From DASPNH01 sp035626675 (GTDB taxonomy: Bacteria; Desulfobacterota; Binatia; UBA1149; CAITLU01), in the NCBI GenBank assembly GCA_035626675.1, contig DASPNH010000167.1:1-64000 (forward strand): DNA of 64,000 bases. The letters are read 5' to 3'. This document shows, piece by piece, positions 1-6,608 of the stretch (positions are counted from its first letter, which is position 1; each line of letters begins with the position of its first letter). The notes beneath the pieces are model-generated. The model was not told where the DNA came from, made no database searches, and was given only the letters and a program-made list of their open reading frames with translations. The position numbers were made by a program, and so were the translations under genes.

Positions 1-175
1 CACTGGTCGTCACGCCCGCGCTGGTCGTCACGCCCGCGCTTGTCGTCACGCCCGCGTTGGTCGTCACGCCCGCGCTGATCGTCACGCCCGCGCTGATCGT
101 CACGCCCGCGCTGATCGTCACGCCCGCGCTGATCGTCGCCCCGGCGCTGGTCGTCGCCCCGGCGCTGGTCGTCCC
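1..175. repeat. 18-bp tandem repeat inside jag
   Basis: About nine to ten head-to-tail copies of an 18-bp unit (plus strand gtcgtcacgcccgcgctg and variants) run from the left edge to about 175. The unit is a multiple of three, so copy-number change keeps the jag frame and lengthens or shortens a DDQRGR-type hexapeptide linker. Copies nearest the left edge are the most uniform. Those toward 175 diverge (gccccggcgctg variants). Confidence 0.85.
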
Positions 176-590
176 TTTGCCGACGGTCATCGCGCGGGCG
201 CTGCTCGCGCGAGCGCGGGTCCTGACGGCCACTGCGCTGCTCGCCGCGGCCACTTGGAGGGCGACGTTCGGTCTGCTCCTCCGGGCGCTTCGCTTCCGGC
301 GCGCCCTCTGGTCGTGTGCCACGACCGCGACCGCCGCGGCGTCGCCGCCGTCGCGGCTTCTCCGATAGATCGCTCGAAGCTGACATGTCGAATTCTTCAC
401 CGTCCAGCATCACGCCCTGGCGAACCGTGGCGCGTACCTTGGCACGCCGAGCGCCGATGCCGAGGAAGCCGGCGCGAGGATGGTGGACGATCTCGATGTC
501 GACTTTGTCGCGGCTGGTTCCGAGCTGGTTGAGAGCGACCTGGATGGCCTCGTCGATGGTGCGGCCCTGCGCTTCGATAGTCGTGGACAT
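1..590 (-). CDS. jag: Jag/SpoIIIJ-associated RNA-binding protein, N-terminal part (runs off left edge)
   Basis: The start codon ATG is at 590-588 and the frame stays open to the left edge, so only about 196 residues are visible. The first ~55 residues match the Jag N-terminal domain, including STTIEAQGRTIDEAIQVAL and the turn GFLGIGARRAKV. The KH and R3H RNA-binding domains expected at the C-terminus lie outside the window. Between them is a long basic and acidic low-complexity linker that ends in near-perfect hexapeptide repeats of the type DDQRGR. The gene starts 9 bp after the yidC stop, the usual yidC-jag order, so the two are probably cotranscribed. Jag proteins bind RNA and are linked to membrane-protein insertion and cell-envelope control. 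The identification of the N-terminal domain is firm; the total length is unknown. Confidence 0.85.
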   Translation of the reverse strand, partial: MSTTIEAQGRTIDEAIQVALNQLGTSRDKVDIEIVHHPRAGFLGIGARRAKVRATVRQGVMLDGEEFDMSASSDLSEKPRRRRRRGGRGRGTRPEGAPEAKRPEEQTERRPPSGRGEQRSGRQDPRSREQRPRDDRRQRDDQRRGDDQRRGDDQRGRDDQRGRDDQRGRDDQRGRDDQRGRDDKRGRDDQRGRDDQ

Positions 591-599
591 GGCGATTTC

Positions 600-2183
600 C
601 TAGCTTGCCTGCCGATTGGACAGATATTGCTGGCCGATCGAAAGGATGTTGTTCGACAGCCAGTAGAGCACCAGACCCGCCGGGAAGTTCACGAACATGA
701 CCGTGAAGATCACGGGCATGAACAGCATCATGCGCTGCTGCGTGGGATCCGCCGTACTCGGCGTCATCTTCTGCTGAACGATCATGCTGGCACCCATCAG
801 CAGCGTCAGCACCGGGATGCCCGGCGGCGTCAGGAACGGGATGGCCAGGTGTCCGAGCCGGTCGGGTTGCGAGAGATCGTTGATCCAGCCGAAAAACGGG
901 GCGTGTCGAAGCTCGATGGCTTGAAGAAGGACGTTATAGAGGCCGACGAAGACCGGTAGCTGCAGGAGCATGGGAAGGCAGCCCGCCAGCGGATTGACCT
1001 TGTGGCGCCGGTACAGCTCCATCATCTCGCGATTGAGCTTTTCGCGATCGTCCTTGAAGCGCTCCTGGATCTTCGCGATCTCGGGCTGGATGCGCTGCAT
1101 GCCCTTCATGGCCTCGATCTGCCTCTTGTTGACCGGGTAGAAGAGCACGCGGACTGCGATGGTGAGCAGGATGATGGCCCAGCCGTAGTTGCCGACGACG
1201 CGCTCGATCAGCAGCAGCGCCCACATCAGCGGCTTGGCGATGACCCAGAACCAGCCGAGGTCGATGGATTGGTCGAGGTCGTGGCCGAGCTTCTCGAGGT
1301 CGGCCATGCTCTTCGGACCCAGGTAGAGCTGGTAGTGGATCTTCTCGGTCGGGCTCGCCGACCAGAGGGTGGATTGGCCGGCCCCGTCCGCCGTGGCCGC
1401 CACCATCTTGGCGGGAACGGGCTCGTCGGGGATCAATGCGGCCAGGAAATAATGCTCGGCGTAGCCGGCCCATGAGAAGCGGCCTTCCAAGACTGCGGGC
1501 TCGCTGATGCCAGTGACGGCAAAAAACTGAAGACCGTTGTCGACGTAGGCCACCGGTCCTTCGGTGGCCGCCACGGAGCTGTTGGCGTCGACGCCTCTGG
1601 ACCATCCCAGGCCAAGAGGCGTCGCTCCGATGCCCGAGGCCTCGATCGACAGATCGATCATGTAGCTGCCGGCCTGCAGGCCGAGCTTCTTGACGATGGT
1701 CGCACCCGAGGCCGTGCGGCCGGTCATCGTCACGGTCGCGGAACCGCCCGGGGCCACTTCGTCGGTGGTCGCAGAGATCTGGTAGGCGATGGCACGGTCA
1801 TCGACCACGCCACCGCTCGCGTTGCGCCACAGCAAAGCAAGTGGCTTGACGCCGTCGGCACGAATCAGGTCATACGGACCGCTGTCGGGATCGGCAGTTG
1901 CAGGGTAGCGGAAGAGCTCGAACTGAATGATCCGGCCGCCGCGCGGCGAGAACACCGCTCGGTACAGATCGGTCCGCACTTCGACGGACGGTCCGGCCTC
2001 TGCGGCCTCCACGGCTGCGGGTGGCGCAGCGAGATCAGCGGCGGAGGGGTCTGTCGCTGGCGCGTCCATGGGACCGCTCGCCGACGGTGCCTGCGCGGGC
2101 GGCGGAGGCGTCGGGAGCAAAACCTGGAATCCGACGAGGATTGCCAGGGACAGCGCCAAGGCCAGGACTAATCTCGTTTCCAC
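600..2183 (-). CDS. yidC: Membrane protein insertase YidC
   Basis: A 527-residue YidC/Oxa1-family insertase that inserts proteins into the inner membrane alone or with SecYEG. It has an N-terminal membrane anchor (residues 5-24) followed by a Pro/Ala-rich stretch, a large periplasmic beta domain (about 60-330), and the conserved five-helix core (about 340-520). The core contains NYGWAIILLTIAVRV, the cytoplasmic hairpin and NPLAGCLPMLLQLPVFVGLY. The start is GTG at 2183-2181. The length fits Gram-negative YidC with the periplasmic domain. It sits 45 bp after yidD and 9 bp before jag in the rpmH-rnpA-yidD-yidC-jag string. Identification is secure. Confidence 0.97.
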   Translation of the reverse strand: METRLVLALALSLAILVGFQVLLPTPPPPAQAPSASGPMDAPATDPSAADLAAPPAAVEAAEAGPSVEVRTDLYRAVFSPRGGRIIQFELFRYPATADPDSGPYDLIRADGVKPLALLWRNASGGVVDDRAIAYQISATTDEVAPGGSATVTMTGRTASGATIVKKLGLQAGSYMIDLSIEASGIGATPLGLGWSRGVDANSSVAATEGPVAYVDNGLQFFAVTGISEPAVLEGRFSWAGYAEHYFLAALIPDEPVPAKMVAATADGAGQSTLWSASPTEKIHYQLYLGPKSMADLEKLGHDLDQSIDLGWFWVIAKPLMWALLLIERVVGNYGWAIILLTIAVRVLFYPVNKRQIEAMKGMQRIQPEIAKIQERFKDDREKLNREMMELYRRHKVNPLAGCLPMLLQLPVFVGLYNVLLQAIELRHAPFFGWINDLSQPDRLGHLAIPFLTPPGIPVLTLLMGASMIVQQKMTPSTADPTQQRMMLFMPVIFTVMFVNFPAGLVLYWLSNNILSIGQQYLSNRQAS

Positions 2184-2228
2184 GCAGCCGCCTCCAGCGG
2201 CTGCAGCCTAACCTCGCGTTTCATCGTT

Positions 2229-2447
2229 CTAACGAACAGGGTCATGGCCACCCTCGCAGAAGGGATGGCATCGGGCGATGCGCCCGAAAGCTAGCGCGGT
2301 GCCGCGCAGCGGTCCGTATCTTCGGATCGCTTCGGCAGCATAGCTTGAGCAGGTTGGATGGAATCGACAGCTCGGCCCCAGCAGGGGCGAGATCAGTGTC
2401 CTGTAGATCGCGATGAGCGCGACTAGAAGGCGGCCAACGATCTCCAT
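2229..2447 (-). CDS. yidD: Membrane protein insertion efficiency factor YidD
   Basis: A 72-residue YidD homologue with the family signature YRTLISPLLGPSCRFHPTCS, then a Tyr-Ala-x-Glu-Ala-Ile stretch. Conserved cysteines sit in CRFHPTC and RCHPFCEGG. YidD is a small amphipathic membrane-associated protein that assists YidC. I chose the ATG at 2447 because it leaves about 14 residues before the YR motif, as in known members. An ATG at 2471, 5 bp after the rnpA stop, would add 8 residues and cannot be excluded. No strong ribosome-binding site decides between them. Confidence 0.93.
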   Translation of the reverse strand: MEIVGRLLVALIAIYRTLISPLLGPSCRFHPTCSSYAAEAIRRYGPLRGTALAFGRIARCHPFCEGGHDPVR

Positions 2448-2475
2448 GGGCAAGTGACGCGCGGCGAACATCGTC

Positions 2476-2865
2476 CTAGCGTTCGCCGCCGCTGTCTGTG
2501 TCCCGTTGGAGAACGGCTGCCAGCTCGCGTTCCACATCCTTGAAGCCCAGTGTATCCGCGCCGGCTCTCACGATGACCACGATGTCGGAGCCAGGCTGCA
2601 ACTCGGTCCGGTGCAATCGAAAAAATTCTCGAACTCGGCGCTTCACTCGATTGCGCTCGACCGCTCCGCCGACCTTGCGGCTTGCGGTGATCCCGAGCCG
2701 AGTCTCTCCCGTGGGACTCGGCCCCTGCAGTACGAGGAAGTGCTCTGTCGCTTTGCCGCGCCTGCCACGCTGGAGCCTCAAAAAGTCTCTCCGCGAGCGG
2801 ATGCGGTGCGCCCTTGTCAGCCGCTGGTCCGTGCTACCGACGCGCGCGCTTGGCCGGGGTGGCAA
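2476..2865 (-). CDS. rnpA: Ribonuclease P protein component
   Basis: The protein subunit of RNase P, which helps the catalytic RNA cut 5' leaders from pre-tRNA. The signature ERNRVKRRVREFFR lies at about residues 69-82, preceded by RLGITASRKVGGAV. The longest form starts at TTG 2865 and overlaps the 3' end of rpmH by 32 bp in another frame. The usual RnpA N-terminus (basic, then a DF motif) begins near QRLTRAHRIRSRRDF. No ATG lies between 2865 and that motif, so either TTG 2865 or a rarer CTG nearby is used. The gene ends 28 bp before the chosen yidD start. Identification is firm; the start is uncertain. Confidence 0.92.
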   Translation of the reverse strand: MPPRPSARVGSTDQRLTRAHRIRSRRDFLRLQRGRRGKATEHFLVLQGPSPTGETRLGITASRKVGGAVERNRVKRRVREFFRLHRTELQPGSDIVVIVRAGADTLGFKDVERELAAVLQRDTDSGGER

Positions 2866-2995
2866 CGGTAAGCCGTTTACGCCCCTTGGCCCGACGACGC
2901 TTCAGCACCAGCCTGCCACCCGGCGTGGCCATGCGTGCCCGAAAGCCATGACGGCGCCGCCGTCGGAGATTGCTAGGCTGGTACGTTCTTTTCAC
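2834..2995 (-). CDS. rpmH: 50S ribosomal protein L34
   Basis: A 53-residue L34 read directly from the sequence: start GTG 2995-2993, MKRTYQPSNLRRRRRHGF at the N-terminus, stop TAG 2836-2834. L34 usually has 44-46 residues. Here the tail is a few residues longer (TPAKRARR at the end). The region coding for the tail overlaps the start of rnpA. Overlap of rpmH and rnpA is known in a few lineages such as Thermus. It is the first gene of the rpmH-rnpA-yidD-yidC-jag string, and a possible promoter lies upstream. Confidence 0.96.
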   Translation of the reverse strand: MKRTYQPSNLRRRRRHGFRARMATPGGRLVLKRRRAKGRKRLTVATPAKRARR

Positions 2996-3057
2996 GGTGA
3001 CAGTTCCCTTGGCGGTGCACCCTGACGGGCGCGCGGTCCCATGACCGCAGCCAGGGG

Positions 3058-3086
3058 TTTTTGTCAGCGAAGGGAGGGCTTGTCAA
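3058..3086 (-). promoter_or_regulatory. Possible sigma70-type promoter for rpmH
   Basis: On the minus strand TTGACA (3086-3081) is followed after 17 bp by CAAAAA (3063-3058). The -35 box is perfect and the -10 box is poor. It lies about 63 bp before the rpmH start, in the only sizeable gap (136 bp) between gpsA and rpmH. Confidence 0.35.
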
Positions 3087-3131
3087 CGCACAGCGACGAC
3101 TGGACTTGCGCCCACAGTCAGCGTTTTCGCC

Positions 3132-4133
3132 TCAGTCGAACTCGGGTTTGAGCCTGCGCCGAAACAGCTCTTCGAGGGCTTGGCCCGGCGGCATGTTCTC
3201 GTAGAGGACCTTGTACGCACACTCCACGATGGGCATCTCGACCCCTTGGCGGTCGGCGAGATTCTTGACCGCCCTGGTGTTGCGAACGCCTTCGGCGACC
3301 ATCCGCATGCCACCGAGGATTTCCTGGATCGATTCGCCCCGTCCCAGTCGCAGGCCGACCTGCCGGTTGCGCGACAGATCGCCGGTGCAGGTCAGGACCA
3401 GGTCGCCGATGCCGGACAGGCCCGACATCGTTTCGGGCCGCGCGCCCATCGAGGCCGCCAGGCGCATGATCTCGGCCAATCCTCGGGTAATCGTGGCGGC
3501 GCGGGCATTCAGGCCGTAGCCGAGGCCGTCGGAAACGCCGGTGGCTATCGCCATGACGTTCTTGACCACGCCTCCGAGCTCGACTCCGACCACGTCCGTG
3601 CTGCGGTAGACGCGCAGCATCGGCGCATGAAAGTAATGCTGGATTCGTTCGGCGACCTCGTCGGCGTCGGCAGCCGCGACCACGACCGCCGGCTTTCCCG
3701 AAGCCACTTCGGTGGCGAAGCTCGGACCGGAAAGACAGCCCACTCGCGACGGATCGCCCACGGCGTCGGCGATTACGCCGTGCATGGTCTTGAGGGTGTC
3801 GTCCTCGATACCCTTGCTGGCGGAGACGACGACCGCGCTGGGGCTGGTTTCGCCGGCGGCGCGCTTCATGGTCTCGGCCATGGCGTGCGACGGAACCACG
3901 GCTACCACCAGCTCTGCCTGCGAAACGGCCTCGTGCAGATCGACGGTCGCGCGGAGCGACGGGCACAGGCGCACGCCAGGAAGGTAGGTCCGGTTCTCGT
4001 GCTGCTCGTTGATGGCTTCGGCGACCTCGGCTCCCCGCGACCAGAGCGCGACGTCGTAACCTTTCTCGGAAAGCATCGTTGCCAGGGCGGTTCCCCAGCT
4101 TCCGGCCCCGATCACTGCCGCGCGCGTCGTCAC
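3132..4133 (-). CDS. gpsA: NAD(P)-dependent glycerol-3-phosphate dehydrogenase
   Basis: GpsA reduces dihydroxyacetone phosphate to sn-glycerol 3-phosphate for phospholipid synthesis. The N-terminal Rossmann motif GAGSWGTALATMLSEKG is present, as are SKGIEDDTLKT, LSGPSFATEVA and the C-terminal lysine-containing GVVKNVMAIATG. The start is GTG 4133, 7 bp after the gyrA stop (4141), giving 333 residues. An upstream extension in the same frame would lie inside gyrA and does not match the family. It continues the dnaA-dnaN-gyrB-gyrA string. With glpD and glpK elsewhere in the window, both the biosynthetic and the catabolic sides of glycerol-3-phosphate metabolism are encoded here. Confidence 0.95.
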   Translation of the reverse strand: MTTRAAVIGAGSWGTALATMLSEKGYDVALWSRGAEVAEAINEQHENRTYLPGVRLCPSLRATVDLHEAVSQAELVVAVVPSHAMAETMKRAAGETSPSAVVVSASKGIEDDTLKTMHGVIADAVGDPSRVGCLSGPSFATEVASGKPAVVVAAADADEVAERIQHYFHAPMLRVYRSTDVVGVELGGVVKNVMAIATGVSDGLGYGLNARAATITRGLAEIMRLAASMGARPETMSGLSGIGDLVLTCTGDLSRNRQVGLRLGRGESIQEILGGMRMVAEGVRNTRAVKNLADRQGVEMPIVECAYKVLYENMPPGQALEELFRRRLKPEFD

Positions 4134-4140
4134 GAATGGC

Positions 4141-6600
4141 TCACTCCTCGTCGCCGCCGCCTTCCTTCTCCACCACCGGCGCCACTGACACCACATGCTC
4201 GCCGGCCTCGACGTCCAGCTTGACCAGCGTCACTCCCTGGGTGTTGCGGCCCTTGACGCCGACGTTCTCCATGGCGATCCGGATCATCTTGCCGTCGCTT
4301 GTGACGATCATGACCTCGTCCTCGTCGCTGAGGATTTGCAGCACGCCCACGACCGGGCCCGTCTTGGGCGTCAGGTTCATCGTCTTGACGCCGCCGCCGC
4401 CGCGATGGATCAGCCGGTAATCGTCGACGGCGCTGCGCTTTCCCATGCCGTTGGCCGAGACCGTGAGCAGCGTCGCGCCCGGCCGTACGATCTCCATGGC
4501 CACGACGCGGTCGTCGTCGTCGACGTTGACGCCGCGTACGCCGCCGGCGCCACGTCCCATAGGCCGGACCTCGCTCTCGTTGAATCGCGCCAGCTGGGCA
4601 CTGCGCGTGGCCAGCGCTACCTGGTCGTTGCCGGTAGTCAGGCGCGCGGCGATCAGTTCGTCGCCGTCGGTCAGGTTGATCGCGATGATGCCGGTCGCAC
4701 GCGGACGCGAGTACTCGAGCAGCGGCGTCTTCTTGACGATGCCCTTGGCGGTCGCGAACAGGATGTAGGCGTCTTCGGGGAAGTCGCGTACCGGCAGGAA
4801 TGCCGAAAGCTGCTCGCCGGGGCCGAGCTGGAGCAGGTTGACGATGGCCTTTCCGCGTGCGGCGCGCCCCGCCTGCGGCAGCTCGTGAACCTTCTTCCAG
4901 TAGACCCGCCCGCGATTGGTGAAGAACAGGATGTAGTCGTGCGTGGAGGCCGTGAACATGTGGGCGACGAAGTCGTCGCCCTTGGTCGTGGCCCCGACCT
5001 TGCCGCGCCCGCCGCGTCGCTGCGCGCGATACAGGGAGACGGCGTTGCGCTTGATGTAGCCTTCGTGGGAGACGGTGACGACCATCTCCTCCTCGACGAT
5101 CATGTCCTCGATAGTGATCTCGCTCGAAGAGTCTTCGATCTGGGTGCGGCGCTCGTCGCCGTACTGCTTCCGAAGGGCTTCCAGGTCCGAGATGATGATC
5201 TTTACCAGCTCGCGCTCGTCCGAGAGGATGTGACGCAGGCGCTCGATGGTCTTCTGCGTCTCGCGGTACTCCTCCATGATCTTGTCGCGCTCCAGGCCGG
5301 TCAGGCGCTGCAGCCGCATGTCGAGGATGGCCTGGGCCTGGATGTCGCTGAGCCCGAAGCTCTTCATCAGGCCTTCCTTGGCCGAAGGCGTGTCCTTGGA
5401 GCCGCGGATGAGCTTGATCACCGCATCGAGGTTGTCGAGCGCGATTTTGAGGCCTTCGAGCAGATGGAGGCGGGCCTCGGCCTTGCGCAGGTCGAAGGCG
5501 GTGGCGCGGGTGATGATCTCCTTGCGGTGCGCGATGAACTCCTCGAGCATCTGCTTGAGGTTGAGCAGCCGCGGCCTGCCCGCGACCAGCGCAAGCATGA
5601 TGATGCCGAACGAGTCCTGCATCGGCGTCTGCTTGTACAGGTTGTTCAGCACCACCAGCGGAACGGCGTCGCGCTTGAGCTCGATGACGATGCGCATGCC
5701 GTCGCGATCGGATTCGTCGCGAAGGTCGGAAATGCCGTCGAGCTTCTTGTCGTTGACGAGCTCTGCGATCTTCTCGATCAGGCGCGTCTTGTTGAGCTGA
5801 TACGGGATCTCGGTAACGACGATGCGCGTGCGGCCGGTGCGTTCCTCCGTCTCCGTGTTCGCCTTCGCACGGACGGTCAGCACGCCGCGGCCCGTCTTGT
5901 AGGCGTCGATGATCGGCTGGCGGCCGTAGATGATCCCGCCTGTGGGAAAGTCGGGGCCGGTCACGATCCGCAGCAGCTTCTCGATCTTGATCTCGGGGTC
6001 TTCCATGACCGCGAGGAGCGCATCGCAGATTTCGCCCAGATTGTGCGGCGGAATGTTGGTCGCCATGCCTACGGCGATGCCGGAGGAGCCGTTTACCAGC
6101 AGGTTGGGCAGTTTCGAAGGAAGGACCGACGGCTCGTGCGTGGTCTCGTCGTAGTTCGGAACGAACTCGACGGTTTCCTTGTCGATGTCCGCGAGCATGT
6201 CGCTCGCGATGCGCGCCAGGCGTACCTCGGTGTATCGCATGGCGGCGGGGCGGTCGCCGTCCACGGAGCCGAAGTTTCCCTGACCGCTGACGAGCGGGTA
6301 GCGCAGCGAGAAGTCCTGCGCCATGCGCACGATCGTGTCGTACACGGCCGTATCGCCGTGCGGATGATACTTGCCGATCACGTCGCCGACGACGCGGGCG
6401 GATTTCTTGGGCGCCTTGTTCCACTCGTTGCCGAGCTCGCTCATCGCGAACAGCACGCGACGATGAACCGGCTTGAGACCGTCGCGGACGTCGGGCAGCG
6501 CGCGGCCGACGATGACGCTCATGGCGTAGTCCATGTAGGACGTACGCATCTCGTCTTCGATGCTTACGGGGAGAGCGGGGTTCTTGCCGATCGGTGCCAC
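4141..6600 (-). CDS. gyrA: DNA gyrase subunit A
   Basis: An 819-residue breakage-reunion subunit of gyrase. The catalytic tyrosine is Tyr123 in AAMRYTE. The quinolone-determining region reads HPHGDTAVYDTIVRMAQ, with Thr84 at the position of E. coli Ser83 and Asp88 at that of Asp87. The canonical GyrA box QRRGGRG is present in the C-terminal beta-pinwheel domain, which marks this as GyrA and not ParC. The C-terminus is short and acidic (GGGDEE). It lies 8 bp downstream of gyrB and 7 bp upstream of gpsA, so it is probably in one transcript. The start ATG at 6600 agrees with family alignments. Confidence 0.98.
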   Translation of the reverse strand: MAPIGKNPALPVSIEDEMRTSYMDYAMSVIVGRALPDVRDGLKPVHRRVLFAMSELGNEWNKAPKKSARVVGDVIGKYHPHGDTAVYDTIVRMAQDFSLRYPLVSGQGNFGSVDGDRPAAMRYTEVRLARIASDMLADIDKETVEFVPNYDETTHEPSVLPSKLPNLLVNGSSGIAVGMATNIPPHNLGEICDALLAVMEDPEIKIEKLLRIVTGPDFPTGGIIYGRQPIIDAYKTGRGVLTVRAKANTETEERTGRTRIVVTEIPYQLNKTRLIEKIAELVNDKKLDGISDLRDESDRDGMRIVIELKRDAVPLVVLNNLYKQTPMQDSFGIIMLALVAGRPRLLNLKQMLEEFIAHRKEIITRATAFDLRKAEARLHLLEGLKIALDNLDAVIKLIRGSKDTPSAKEGLMKSFGLSDIQAQAILDMRLQRLTGLERDKIMEEYRETQKTIERLRHILSDERELVKIIISDLEALRKQYGDERRTQIEDSSSEITIEDMIVEEEMVVTVSHEGYIKRNAVSLYRAQRRGGRGKVGATTKGDDFVAHMFTASTHDYILFFTNRGRVYWKKVHELPQAGRAARGKAIVNLLQLGPGEQLSAFLPVRDFPEDAYILFATAKGIVKKTPLLEYSRPRATGIIAINLTDGDELIAARLTTGNDQVALATRSAQLARFNESEVRPMGRGAGGVRGVNVDDDDRVVAMEIVRPGATLLTVSANGMGKRSAVDDYRLIHRGGGGVKTMNLTPKTGPVVGVLQILSDEDEVMIVTSDGKMIRIAMENVGVKGRNTQGVTLVKLDVEAGEHVVSVAPVVEKEGGGDEE

Positions 6601-6608
6601 GCGCGGCC

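Noticed and set aside
4141..6600. ParC (topoisomerase IV) instead of GyrA
   Set aside because: A canonical GyrA box QRRGGRG is present, and the gene follows gyrB in the origin cluster.
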